NCBI GenBank assembly: GCA_033060915.1
Contig: CM065378.1
Location: 33,923,501 to 33,987,500, forward strand
Reading direction: 5' to 3'
DNA length: 64,000 nt
From: Euryodendron excelsum
Taxonomy: Eukaryota; Streptophyta; Magnoliopsida; Ericales; Pentaphylacaceae
Shown here piece by piece: positions 12,611 to 24,262 of the stretch (position 1 is the first letter of the stretch; the number at the start of each line of letters is the position of its first letter). The notes below the pieces were generated by a model that was not told the origin of the DNA, made no database searches, and saw only the letters and a program-made list of their open reading frames with translations. Position numbers and translations under genes: made by a program.

Positions 12611-14050
12611 AGCATCCATTTGAATTTATACAAAAGTTCTTGTTGTTTTTCATCCGAGCCAAAAAAGAAAAAAGAAAAAAAAAAGTACAGTACATTATTT
12701 ATGTATCTTGTAAATGATAATAGCACCCATGTCCATATGTAATGTGATTTTTCTAAGGTTATAAGAATGATCCTAAATTAATGATAACAGACCTTTCGGC
12801 TTGGAAAAATCTACGACCCAATTCTTAATTACTGTAGAAAATTCAGAGAGAAAAAGTGATTTAGACCACATCCAAAAAAATTTACACCAAAAGGGAAAGA
12901 AAAAAAAAACAAATAAAAAGAAAGGAGGAGAAGGTAAGTTTGTTACTATCCCGAGATCATTTTGCAAATATTCCTATCATTATGATAATGAAATGAACAA
13001 AAATTAGAGAATATTGTTTATGTATCAAGAGTAGTTACTATTTATTTAGTCGATCTATAAAGGACTTTCTGACACTAGGAATAATAATGGAAGACTATAA
13101 CAAAATAACAATGCGTCATTTAACATACTATTGCTTTCATGTAGAGAAACTGAATGAGATGGGTCACACATGATTTGGAGATCTGAAATAAAAACTCTCA
13201 TTGTTTCAGAAGTTGTTGAGAAGTCTGATCCTCTTAACCTGCTTTGAGATACATGGATGCATCTTGTAATTATATTCTTGAATGTTTCAGAAGATCACTG
13301 CTTTGAGTCTCTTTACTCAGTTTCCAATTCAAGATGCATGGCTCTGACTTTGTTATATGATGCTGCCATTGCATGTTGTACCTGTGGACTCCTTTTGTGG
13401 CTCTATTGGGAATGGATGTAGCAAGATTTTGCCAAGGTTTGACTTTGTTTTCTCCACTGCTCGAGGTACCAATTAAAAGGATCTCAGATAATGATTTCTC
13501 AGACCCAATTTATATTTTAAGCATTCAAAACATGCCTCCTAATTTACCATTTCTGTTCATACTTCATATGCCTCCCAATATTATTGATGCTGATTTAGAG
13601 TATCTATTTGACATAGATAGCAACAGAGAGAGAGAGAGAGAGATTAACACTGTCAAGGAAAGGGATCACAGCTTTGCATGAAAGCCATGTTGTCCTAAAT
13701 TCCCCCACGAGGATTTACTGCATAAACTATTTACTGGGTGCCACGGCTTTGATATAACCCCAATATTTCTCTGCCCCCACTCCCTGCTTCTGTAATGCTT
13801 GCCTCCTGATCTTGAGATCCAGGGCGAACACAAAGAAAGCATAACATTGCATTCAATTAACATATTATTCATAAAGTGGCATATTAAACAAAGATGAGCA
13901 ATAGTTATACAAAATATGTATACTCCAAGTCAAAGCACAAAGTCTTTATATCATGAAAGAGAAATGTCCAAACCAGAGGCTAAGCATCTAAGAAAAACAG
14001 CAACAACAAAACAGCCCAAACAGTATAGGTAGGGTGACAGAGATCAACTC
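12611..14050. other. Downstream region of the IRE1-like gene, no gene recognised
   Basis: A frame at 13373-13681 ends in a GA microsatellite (about 13625-13643) and matches no family I recognise. The rest is ordinary AT-rich sequence. Parts nearest 14050 may be 3' untranslated sequence of the neighbouring minus-strand gene. Confidence 0.4.
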
Positions 14051-14079
14051 AAACAGGTAAGGAAAAATCCTCATACCAG

Positions 14080-14340
14080 CAGAACCTTCAGGTCACAATT
14101 GCCAAAAACAGGAACAACTTTCAAGGAAAATCATAGAAACAGAAACAGCAGCTCTAGCAGCAATAACGGAAAACCCCAAACAGAACCTTCGGATCACAGC
14201 TGCCAAGACAAGAACTTCAGGAAAATCACAGAAACAAAACCACAACCACAGCAGCAGCAGCAGTACCAGCAACAGCAACAGCAGCAGCAGACACCCACAT
14301 GCAACAGTAAACAGAGAACAGAAGGGAAATATCCTCATAC
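14080..14340. repeat. Imperfect ~95-bp tandem repeat with CAG/CAA tract
   Basis: Two related units start near 14088 (CAGAACCTTCAGGTCACAA) and near 14179 (CAGAACCTTCGGATCACAG). Both continue through GCCAA, AACTT and GGAAAATCA. The second runs into a CAG/CAA-rich tract (about 14248-14291). The tract lies just downstream of the IRE1-like stop codon, probably in its 3' untranslated region. The plus-strand glutamine-rich frame here is an artefact of the repeat. Confidence 0.7.
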
Positions 14341-14354
14341 CCAGAGACAGTTGC

Positions 14355-15683
14355 TCAAACATTCATGCCCTTTACACCTAGATGGTAATGCAAATTCACT
14401 AAGAACATTGGGAAGGTGTCATCAATTATCTTCTCAACATACTGCATGTTTGAGTAACACCCTTCCGTTGTTTCATCAAAATAAATTTGCTTCCCTTGCT
14501 TGTCCTTGTCGTTTATGTGAAAATTGATGGCTCTTGCAAAACGTAGGAAATCAGTATTATCAAAATAGCCATTTGCTATTGGATCTTTGAACATCTTATC
14601 AAATGGACTATTGGCTGCAATTCTAGTCTTCCAGTCAAATGCACAACCTACTTTTTGCATTGCAACTCTAACTTGGTTTTGAACCTTTGCATGTGCACCT
14701 ACTGCAATCACCGGTTTTGTATTGCCGTGTTGTCCTCCACACCCTTGTATATACTCGTTCCAAACCTTGCCAAAGAATTGTAGTTTTGCTTTCCAGTGCC
14801 ATAAACATGGATGACTTGCTACGATGAATTGTAAGTGACCCATTTTTTGCTTATTTTGCATGAAAGACTCATTTCTCATCCATGAATAAAGGTTGTTCCA
14901 ATCCCTCGCAATTTGTAGATTTTGACTTTTAAGATTTTCAATTTCAAGTATGCTTCCAAATATGACTTTAGACAAAGATATCATATCATCCTTCATACCC
15001 TCAATGATAATGTTTCCATCATTAAACTTACTTGAAGTAAGTTTTGTCTTTGTCTCATATGACTTGTATAAGAGGATGACTTCAACTCTTTCATTCTCCA
15101 CCTCACCGTTGTAACTTTTCACAAATCGAAGGGCATAATTTTCAAGGGAACCTAAGGAGCCATGAAATTCACCTCTCTCATGAAGCTTACCAACAGCTAA
15201 AACCATACCTTTTATAATTTTTCTTAATCCTTCATTGGGACGGTATTCACCCCATCCTTGGTAAGTTGGGCACCAAATATCTTTTTGCCCATTCAACCAA
15301 TCATCTAATAGGCAATCATAGGGTATGTAATTAAGAAAATGATTATCTTCAGTGTATTTTTCAACTGTGTAATCATCGTCTATATTCATAGGGGATAAAG
15401 AATGTATTTCATAAAACTTTTTGTCCATATTACCCTCTTGTTTAATGTCAAACACTGGTTTTCCAATTGAGTAGGGATGAGAACAATCCAGTTTCCTCAT
15501 TTTCGGCGCACAAGTTCTCACATTAGTTTCCCCCTCATTCCCAACACCACTTTTTCTTTTTGGCGACTCTTTACCACCAATTCCTTTCAATGCATCCCCG
15601 GTTCCCATAGGTTGAGTGCTCCTCCCAGAAGTGGACCCCTTATTTGGTGGTGTCTTCTTAGGAGTTCCTTTCTTTCGTGGCAT
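14355..15683 (-). CDS. IRE1/RNase L-like protein: pseudokinase C-lobe plus KEN-like domain
   Basis: Single-exon frame of 442 residues. The N-terminus is strongly basic (MPRKKGTPKKTPPNKG; SPKRKSG at 40-46), resembling a nuclear targeting region. Residues 110-200 look like a kinase hinge and C-lobe; LHERGEFHGSL (167-177) sits where an IRE1-type kinase has its HxD loop, but the Asp is Ser. DMISLSKVIFGSI (233-245) matches the helix F region of IRE1 (DLFSLGCVIF-type). HPCLWHWKAKLQFFGKVW (291-308) resembles the HPFFW-L-FL start of the KEN RNase domain. DFLRFARAINFHIND (378-392) aligns with the LLR-RNK-H core, keeping an Arg and a His but not the Asn. TFPMFLVNLHYHL (423-435) matches the RFP-LL-VY end. 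No signal peptide, lumenal sensor, membrane segment, glycine loop or catalytic Lys was found. In known IRE1 the KEN domain cuts RNA after kinase-driven dimerisation; whether this one is active is open. Codon 1 is the first ATG of the frame. The locus is partly duplicated at 17.4-19.1 kb. Confidence 0.7.
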   Translation of the reverse strand: MPRKKGTPKKTPPNKGSTSGRSTQPMGTGDALKGIGGKESPKRKSGVGNEGETNVRTCAPKMRKLDCSHPYSIGKPVFDIKQEGNMDKKFYEIHSLSPMNIDDDYTVEKYTEDNHFLNYIPYDCLLDDWLNGQKDIWCPTYQGWGEYRPNEGLRKIIKGMVLAVGKLHERGEFHGSLGSLENYALRFVKSYNGEVENERVEVILLYKSYETKTKLTSSKFNDGNIIIEGMKDDMISLSKVIFGSILEIENLKSQNLQIARDWNNLYSWMRNESFMQNKQKMGHLQFIVASHPCLWHWKAKLQFFGKVWNEYIQGCGGQHGNTKPVIAVGAHAKVQNQVRVAMQKVGCAFDWKTRIAANSPFDKMFKDPIANGYFDNTDFLRFARAINFHINDKDKQGKQIYFDETTEGCYSNMQYVEKIIDDTFPMFLVNLHYHLGVKGMNV

Positions 15684-15939
15684 TGTTGAGAATTAATTAA
15701 ATCTAATTGAGTCACATTTACCATTAGTTACAATTTGTAAAGAAAAAAAAAAAAAATAGAAGTAAGCAATACATCATTACATACTCTTGATTTTGATAAA
15801 ATCTAGTAAAAATCTTTTTGAAAAAGAAAAAGCTAAGGGGAAAAAAAAGAGATAAAAGTATTGTTAACAGATATCACACTCATATTTTCCTTCACACACA
15901 GATGCATACATGTTTGAAAGAGCATATTATGATTTAGAG

Positions 15940-16560
15940 ATAAATCAAAACTAATGAAGACCCAAGGATTATGCCGAGGTTACCAAATCTTTTTTCCGAA
16001 CTGTAATGCACCGACAGCGGCACGACTAAGAAAGAATAGAAAATCAGATCATTTTAAAAACATTTCTTTTCTCGTTCTAATTTGCAAAAGGGAAGAACAT
16101 TCACAAATCATCGAAATCATTCAAAGACCATAGTCAAACAGCTAGGACATTAATACTCAAAACTTCTGCTAATACAATGCAAAATTTACACAATTTACAA
16201 TTCACAAATTGCACAAGTTCCATCCAGGTAACCACAAATTTTTATATTGTTGATACAGAAGGCAAGATATTTTGATGAAACTCAGAAAAGAATTTCAATT
16301 AATTGGGTAGAAATGAACCTGGGACAGAAGTAATACTCAGTATGGCAGATTCAAAGCAAGAGTTTAGTTCATCCACGAGACCTAATATAGCATCTTAGGG
16401 CCTGTAAAAAACCAAAAAACAAACAAATGAACTATATTTTAGAAGCACAAAACGGCATCAAGATGAGACATTTCAAGGCAGATGTGAGGGAAGGTGAGGG
16501 GAGGGGGTTCGGCAGTGGTGAGGTTGTTCAGGTGCTGTGGGAGGGAGTGAGAGAGTCAAA
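15940..16560. repeat. Upstream-flank duplicate, copy A (partner at 18420-19060)
   Basis: This block lies 5' of the IRE1-like gene. It matches 18420-19060 over most of its length: AACTAATGAAGACC, TACCAAATCTTTTTTCC/TACCAAATATTTTTTCC, GAAGAACATTCACAAATCAT, TTGGGTAGAAATGAACCTGG, and GAGGTTGTTCAGGTGCTGTG. It probably contains promoter and leader sequence of the gene. Confidence 0.85.
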
Positions 16561-17400
16561 AGAGAACATGTTGTCTAATAACATGCTGTATGAATTAACA
16601 GCATGAAAAAAATTCTCTTCTTCTTCTTCTTGCACCGTCAAATAAAACAGAGGTGTAACCAAGAGGGCTTTGAGTGGGAGGGAGACCTGAGCCATTTACA
16701 CCAGACATAAATAGACATAAATAGGGACTGTTTGCTTGCTTAAACTAACAACATCCAACTAACACTGTTGCAAGTTTTCATGAGTTAAGTCTTCTATGCA
16801 TCCTCTGCATGCAACCCATGTTTGTGATAATACCTTAGAAGTTATTCAATATATAAAAGAATGTTATGGTCTATTCTTTTTCCAGGAAAAGAAACTATTT
16901 GGATAGGGGCTATGAGAAAAGGAAAAGCGTCTTTGACTGTAATTGCAAGCAATTAGATATGAAGGGTATTTGCACAAAGTACAGCTGCATAAGATAGGCC
17001 TGAAAATAATCATTTGAAGGATGTGTAAACAATAGCTGCATAAGAAAAATCATTTCCAGCAACATTTCAACAAGATGGCCTCAGTACCTGCACTTGATAG
17101 TGCTTAGCATGTAGTGGGATTCACAAACAAAAAGGAATCACAGCTTCATCCCATAAGAAAAGCATGCGTTGGAATTCACAAAAAGAAAGCAATGCAAAGC
17201 CCCACTCTATGCAATTTCATACAATAAGCAAGGAAATTAGCCAAAAAATGTGAATCATTGAAAACGGATTTGAGCACCTTTTTTCACAAAATCAGCCATT
17301 AGCGTTCAGCTCATTCCTACTCTCTCTCTCTCTCTGTCTTCAAAAAAACCAATTACAGCACAAATATCAGATTCATCAGTGGCCTCCTCCTCGTCACTAC
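16560..17400. other. Intergenic sequence between duplicated blocks, no gene seen
   Basis: No coding frame with recognisable similarity. Short TTC (16616-16632) and TC (17320-17333) runs are present. Confidence 0.5.
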
Positions 17401-17404
17401 CTTT

Positions 17405-17600
17405 CAGTGTTGAAAGGGGGGGTAGAGGCAGAAATTCAAAAGCTCCTAGGAGAAGACTCCCAACATGATTATAAGTAATTAGGTTGATAAATCATAAAAC
17501 AGTTCCCTTCCAACATAGATGTTAAGAGGACTACCTTCTCCTGTCAAACCAAACTTGTCTTACAGTTCCAATATAAATCAAGTAGAACTGGATACTAAAT
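17405..17600. repeat. Right copy of the ~200-bp duplicated block (partner at 12405-12610)
   Basis: See the left copy for the shared runs. Here the block is followed after only about 700 bases by the broken coding stub, against about 3 kb between block and start region at the intact gene. Most of the duplicated gene body is therefore missing. Confidence 0.8.
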
Positions 17601-18315
17601 CGACCAGTCGAACACCTAGTGTAGAACAGAGGGGCCACAATTTGCATGCCTTGTATAGAGCAGGCTTCAATGTCCTCATAAGCCACCTCTCTACGTCCTG
17701 ATCAGCAGAAACACAGATATCTAAAGCCAGAGAAACTGGGATAAAGACAAGGAGGGCCACATCTGTCATCTTCTCTCCACCTTAAAGAATGTTTTTCTTG
17801 AGATGACAGATCCATGGACATATTACGTGAGTTTTTATCGAAAAAATTGCTTTAAATTTTCCAACTAAACCAACTTAAAGTGAATTTACTGCAATAAAAT
17901 GATTTCTAAAGCAAGTAATGATCCTGAAGGAATGGTTCCCAGTCCTGATGATGGTGTTGGGTTCGAATAGCGAGTAAGATGAGCGCATGCACGATATCAA
18001 TAATCATATGGACAAACACCTAGTTCTCACAAAATGTGAGAAAAATTCTAGAAATTTAAATGCCAGCATAAAATCAGTAGCAGTTTATGGTGGGGACCAT
18101 ACATTTGCAATTGAGCCTCCTCAAAAAAATCACGGAGTACCATATCTTTAGAATGGAAAGAAGACAGAACTTGAAAGTTATTGCTTAACAAAGAGGGGTA
18201 GTTTAGAACAACAGTTTAACAGAAAACCATATGAACCTACTGAGGGATGGAGGGAGGTGTTATTTTTAAAGTCCAATAGTCTTTTCTCCAAATATTGATA
18301 TGATCAGCTGAAGTC

Positions 18316-18420
18316 AAATTTTGGTGACTCTTTATCACCAATTCCTTTCAATGCATCCCCAGTTCCCATAGATTGAGTGCTCTTCCCATAAATGGACCCC
18401 TTTTTTGGTGGTGTCTTTGA
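18316..18420 (-). pseudogene. Stub of a duplicated IRE1-like gene (N-terminal coding remnant)
   Basis: About 100 bases match the N-terminal coding region of the intact gene (15557-15660); shared words include TCCTTTCAATGCATCCCC and CCCATAG-TTGAGTGCTC. The sequence ends before the equivalent of the start codon: the word GGTGGTGTCTTT runs straight into duplicated upstream flank. The start codon, about 280 bases of leader and nearly all of the body are deleted, so it cannot make the protein. Confidence 0.8.
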
Positions 18421-19060
18421 TTCAGAGATAAATAAAAACTAATGAAGACCTCATGATTATGTCGAGGTTACCAAATATTTTTTCCCAACTGTAATGCATC
18501 GACAGTGGCACAACTAAAAAAAAAAAATAGAAAATCAAATCATTTTAAAAACATTTCTGTTCTCGTTCTAATTTGCAAAAGGGAAGAACATTCACAAATC
18601 ATCGGAATCACCCTTAGAGATTGAGGAGGAAGCTTTGCTTCAAAGACCATTGTCAAACAGCTAGGACACTAATACTCAAAACTTCTGTTAATACAGTGCA
18701 AAATTTACACAGTTTACAATTCAAATTTCACAAGCTCCATCCAGGTAACCACAAAATTTTATAATGTTGATACAGAAGGCCAGATACTTCGATGAAACTC
18801 AGGAAAGAATTCCAATTAATTGGGTAGAAATGAACCTGGGACAGAAGTAATACTCAGTATGGCAGATTGCAAAGCAAGAGTTTAGTTCATCCACGAGACC
18901 CAATATAGCATCTTAGGGCCTGTAAAAAACCAAAAAAAAAAAAAAAAAAAACAAATGAACTATATTTTAGAAGCACAAAACAGCCTCAAGACAAGACATT
19001 TCAAGGCAGATGCGAGGGAAGGTGGTTCGGGAGTGGTGAGGTTGTTCAGGTGCTGTGTGA
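18420..19060. repeat. Upstream-flank duplicate, copy B (partner at 15940-16560)
   Basis: Second copy of the upstream block of the IRE1-like gene, in the same orientation, 2.5 kb away. It carries a small insertion near 18610-18640 and a 19-base A run near 18932 not present in copy A. After about 19060 similarity to copy A is no longer obvious. Confidence 0.85.
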
Positions 19061-20700
19061 GGGAGTGGGAGATATGTGCATGGGAGAGGTTTTCAAAGGT
19101 GAGGGGAAGGAGGGGACAGAGTCCATACCTGTTGGCTGTGAGAACTGACCCTATCCCGTTGAAGGTCTATGGAGCTGAGCTGAGCTGAGCTGTGATTCTG
19201 TGAAGAAGAAGAGAGACAGAGAAGGCTCAATTTCAAATAAAAAAAAGTGGGGAGATTTTTTTTGTCGTTTTCAAGAGTTTGGGTGTCCTCCCAACGGAAT
19301 GAGAGCAATACAAAAATAATGCGTCCAGAGTGATGGTTTGTTGCTTCAACTTTCAAGAATCGGGTGAATGAGACAAATATGCAAAGAATGTACGCGGAGT
19401 CCAGAGTCTAGAAATGGAAAATGGTGTTTTTTGATTCATTTATTTGGTTTCAAGAATTGGTCCACGTGTCTGAATTTCTTTTTATGGTTGCTATTGCATT
19501 TGTCCTATTATCGTCCTAGTGTCGTGGTCATCCTGCAATGGCTTTGGACTTATACGTGTGCACTAAGGACTTCATTTTATTATTTGATTGACTGGTGAAG
19601 GCTTGTAGAGATGAGTTAATAGCGTTGTACCTATTTCATACAAATTAAAGAGAGAACAATTCTCCTTTAAAGTTTTTTTCCCTTTTTTATTATTATTATT
19701 TATTTTTTGGGGGGAGGAGTGTTGAATATTATCTTTTAATGTTCACAAACACATCCAATTACTCTACCCAGAAGAAACTTGCATCAGTTTTATTTATATA
19801 TATTTTTTTTTGGCATATCTTAAGCTAATTTAGCAGCAAAATGAAAGTTGAGACCTTAATAGACAAGAGAGATGATATAAAGAGGTTTTTTTTTTTTTTT
19901 CTTTTTTTGTTCTTTGGGCTCATTCTTTGGAAGATTTCCATTCTTTGAATTATTTCTTTACACCATGTTTGAGTTCCCAATTTAGTGAGAAAAAGGACAG
20001 GAAAGGAAAAGAAAAGGGAAAAAGAAATGAGGGATTCCAAATTCATGATTATTTTGTTACTTGAGAATATGATAAGGAAATGAATAGGAATTTATTAATA
20101 AATCCTACAAATTAAACAATTTTCTCCATTGTTTTTCCTTCTATTCTCATATATACACCATTCTTCATCAAAACCAAATAAGTGAAGAAATTTGATTTTC
20201 CTTCACTCTTTTCTTTTCCTTCCATAAATTCAAGATCCAAACACAGTGACAAGGTATGTTTATCCCATTGAATATTGTTTTATTTGGAGTCTCTATATTC
20301 ATAATAGGGTTTTTTTTTTTTTGGGTTGTGCATATGAGTTTGATTTCTGGAAGGTTTTTTGCCATGCTCTAGGAATTAATGTTGGTTATACTGCTCCAAC
20401 AAGCCATTTGTTTATAGGTTGTTGAGAATAAGTGTAGTGCCTCGAAGAGGGGTATGATAAGGAAGATTGCATAACTTACACACTTAAAAATTAAGCTATA
20501 GACTTGTATAAATTACATACTTAAAAATTAAAGATCTTTTTAGAGCAACTTTATTTTAAGAATTAGACATTCAATAATATATATATACATATATTTAATT
20601 TTCAAGTTAAACATATAACAATACATATTTCTAAGAGTATTATGACTCATTTTTGGAAAACGATAGCGTTGTCCAAGTTATCATTGATTTTGTTTTAGAA
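19061..20700. other. Intergenic, no gene recognised
   Basis: A GAGCTGAGCTGAGCTGTG pentamer run lies at 19172-19189. Frames on both strands here (for example minus 19093-19356) show no family resemblance. From 19680 the sequence is AT rich, with poly-T runs and GGAAAAG-rich words of a kind often seen in MITE remnants. Confidence 0.5.
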
Positions 20701-21765
20701 AACATGAAAACAAAAACAAATAGTTAAGAACAATACCATCATAAATTCTTGTACCATTTTAGGTTGCCTACGTATCTCATTTGCCGAGAATCAGGTAATC
20801 TGTAGTTTGGGCCAGGGCCCGATAGAAAATAGACATATTAGGGCCTTTAGAATGTTTTGAAGACACATTGAGGTCTTTGGAAAGGTTTGAAGATACTTTA
20901 AGGTCTTTAGAAAAAGAGAACTTAAGAGTTTAGAAAGTTATCTTTGAAATAGGACTTAGGATGCTTGAAGTATTTTTCAAAATCGGGTTTGAAGATGATT
21001 TTAAATGTTTTTTAAATTATGTTAAGGGAGTTTTGGAAATGTTTTGAAGTCTTGTTTTGAAAACTTTGGAGGTAGATTTGGGTTGGAAATACTCTTATGA
21101 ATGTGTTTTCGAAAAGCTATTGAAAGTAGTTTTTTGAATACCTTATGAAAGGTATATTTGATGTTTCATCACCATAAAGAGGTTAGTTATTAAAGAACTA
21201 AACTCCTTTTGAGCTATGAGTTTTGAAAACATGCTTGGAAAAGGGGCTAGAGACTTCCCTTTTGGTTTTTAAAATTTTAGGGTTATAGAACCTTTATTGA
21301 ATATCTCACTTACACTTGAACAATCCTACCCATGGAAGGTTTAGGCTTGCTTCAAGAATGTGATGTTTGAAATTATTTTTTAAAACACTTAGGGTTTTGG
21401 AACCCTAATATGGACAACTTTAAAGGTTGTATTGAATGTATCACATTCCCTTGGAATCCCTAAAAATCGAAAGGGTAGGGACACTTTAGGGTTGTGAGTT
21501 CTTGAAAACATTTTGTAAACAGTTTTTGAAAAATGTTAAGTGTCTACCCATTTTAGTTAAGACAAGTTTAAGAGAATTTCTTGGAAGCATTTTTGAAGAT
21601 AGAGCATAGGAATATTTGAAAAGGTTTTGGAGTTGATTTTTGAAATCTCAAGAGAGTAGGATGTTTTTTAAAGTATATTATGAAAAATAGTTTTTTGAGT
21701 TGAAAGATTATTTGAAAAGAGGTCTTTGAATTGGAGTTTTGAAGCTTACTAACCTAGGTTGGATT

Positions 21766-22016
21766 GACATAGGGTTAACTAACTCCGGTTAAGTTAGACT
21801 ACAGTTGGATTGACCTAGAGTTAGCTAACTAGATTTAGATTAACCTAGGATTAAGGTGACTTAGGGTTAACTGACTTGGGTTAGGTTAACCTAGGGTTAA
21901 GGCGACCTAGGATTAACTAAGGTTAGGTTAATCTAGGGTTTGGCTGACCTAGTATTAACTAACTTGAGTTAGGTTAACCTAAGGTTGGACAACTAGGATC
22001 AAGTTAACCTAGGGTT
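21766..22016 (+). repeat. GGTTAACCTAGGGTTA-type degenerate tandem array
   Basis: Words such as GGTTAACCTAGGGTT, TAGGATTAACTAA and GGTTAGGTTAA recur through about 250 bases with a spacing near 50. Many contain the palindromes GTTAAC and CCTAGG. Although TAGGGTT occurs, the unit is not the plant telomere repeat. Confidence 0.75.
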
Positions 22017-22135
22017 GAAAGATGGTTTTGAAGGGTGGTTTTGAACTAGGGTTTTAACATATTAATTTTGGAAAGGTGGTTTTGTGCACGAAACTTGAAA
22101 GTATATTTTGAAAATCATTTATGAAAAGTGAATGT

Positions 22136-22700
22136 TGGGTTCGTATGGTTGGTATGTGGAAACCACTCAAGTGAGGGTCGCCTTAAAACCATTTCAACCA
22201 CTAACTCAAGAGAGTAAAACTTGTGAAAATCAATATTGAGTAGATAGTTTTGAAGACTTCTTTGCTTGGAAATTAAAGAGAATGAACCTTTGAAAATTAT
22301 TTTTGAAAAGGAGATTTTGCAAAACCACTTTTAAAATGTTGACAACCACTATAAAGAATAAGGGTTCATATGATTAATTTGCTTGAAATCACTCTAAAAA
22401 GAACTCCTTGGGACCATTCCAACCACAATATTCAAGAGAGTAAAACTTCTAAACATGAAGATAAAAATGGTTGTTTGGGGAAGTCATTTTTATGCAAATT
22501 AAAGTGAATGAAAGTTTGAGAACCCTTCTTGAGGAGGGTTATTTTGAAAACCAGTTTTGAGGTGTAAAAATCCACTCTAGTGAGCTAAAGTTCCTATGGT
22601 TAATAAATGAGGAGACCACTCAAAGGAAGGTTCCATGGGGACCATTTCAACCACAAAACTCAAAAGAGCAAAACTTTTAAAATCAAAGTGAAATACAAGG
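22136..22700 (+). repeat. ~225-bp tandem repeat, three diverged units
   Basis: Units begin near 22139, 22366 and 22590 with GTTC(G/A/C)TATGGTT-like words. Each continues through CCACTC, then ACCATT(T/C)CAACCAC, then CAA(G/A)AGAG(T/C)AAAACTT. Confidence 0.7.
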
Positions 22701-23813
22701 TTTAAAAACCATTTTAATGCAACTTGAAAATTGTAAAATGAGATAATGCAAAAATGAAGTCAAGGGACTTAAAAGGGGGGTTCTCTAGGATGTAGAAATT
22801 GAGAGTTTGACCTAGGCTTCAAGGGACCAACTCTTAGAACCATTTTTCAGAAAACACTTGAATATGGGATTTGAGAATGATATAGAAATAGAGAAAGTGA
22901 AATTTTTTGAAAAATGATGATAAACATGAAAATGGAGCTAAGTATGCAATACATGAACATGGTAACCAGATTCAAAGAGGGGTCATGAAATCATACAAGG
23001 CTATAGGCCACACCAAATTGCAAGATGCTCCAAGGCCATGCCATCTTAAAGTAGGCTAGTGAGAAATCCCCCTACACGGTGGCTCTCACAAGCTTTCCTC
23101 TAGGCATGAACTAGGAGCTCACTTGTTTCAAACATATAAGAAAGGGGGCTGGAAGATGGGGGTTTAAAATAGAGAATATCCTAAGTAAGCTAGTAGGCTA
23201 AGAGCTCACTTGAACTTGGATGGCCTTAGAGGCTCTTGAAGGGGCTGAAAATGGCTCTTCTATGGCATTGGAGGCTTTGTAGGTGGAGTATATATGCAAG
23301 AGAGAGGTTGAACCTAACTTAGGTGCTTAGAGGGTGAGGTGTATATAGCATTTCGGAGTTTAGCGGCTATTTCTGCAGAGCCTCGCTACTGTTTTTTATT
23401 CTGGAGCATGAAGAAGGGGAGGCCTATATTTATACACAAACTGGTGAGGGCTAGCACATGTACTACATGCGCTTGGGCAATTTTTGCCCTGGCACATGTG
23501 CCACATGTGCTAATACTGTTTTATTATTTAAATGCCACGTGGCACACTCTATACTGACTCAACTTAGGGAGCAAGCAAAGTTTTGATCAATCAAATCACA
23601 ATCTGGCCGTATGTAGCATACGCTTCGCCATTGGAAATTTTTGTGTTAACTTTGCCTCAATAATTGTGTAATCTAGGAAGGATTCGAGAAAATTGGTCAC
23701 ATGCACGATGTTCTCTTAGTGTTTCTCAAGAATCAAAAATTTTCGGGGAGCTTGAAAGGTGTTCGGAAGAATGAGATATCGCCTCGGGAAACATGCATGA
23801 AAACACACTTTTG

Positions 23814-24262
23814 CGGAGCTTCTGTGATATGCTCCGTGGATGTTCAAAAGCAGCAATTTTTTAGCCACACGATCAGGGCCTTCAGGAAGTAATCTCTCTA
23901 ATTAGACTTTACCGATGGAAAGGGCTTTAGAAATACTTTTGGGAATTTCATAATTTGCACAGTCTCAAGTCATTTGACGGTGCGTTATAATTAGAGAATT
24001 AGAGAAAAAGACAATATTGGCGGAGCATCTGTGAGACGCTACAGGAGTTATTGAAAGTAGCAATTTTTGAGCCATGCGATCGGGGGTTTCGGGAAGCAAT
24101 CTATCCAATCGAGTCATATCAATGGAAAGACTTATGGACAAGCTTTTGGGAATTCCCTGATTTATGCATTTCTTAAGTCATTTGACAGTGTGTTATAACC
24201 TGGGAATCAGGAGAGAAAGACAACCCTAGCAGAGTATCTATGAGACGCTCTAGGGGACTTTC
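23814..24262 (+). repeat. ~207-bp tandem repeat, two units plus a partial third
   Basis: Units begin near 23814 (CGGAGCTTCTGTGA), 24020 (CGGAGCATCTGTGAGACGCT) and 24230 (AGAGTATCTATGAGACGCT). Shared inner words are AGCAATTTTT, AGCCA-ACGATC/GCGATC, CAATGGAAAGACTT/CGATGGAAAGGGCTT and AAGTCATTTGAC. Confidence 0.75.

Noticed and set aside
14099..14527. Glutamine-rich 142-codon frame on the plus strand
   Set aside because: It arises from the CAG/CAA tract and the antisense of the IRE1-like gene end; no independent start or domain.
19093..19356. 87-codon minus-strand frame upstream of the duplicated flank
   Set aside because: No family resemblance and a serine-rich random composition; no supporting splice signals.
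21766..22016. Interstitial telomere repeat
   Set aside because: TAGGGTT occurs, but the ~50-base unit is not built of TTTAGGG.
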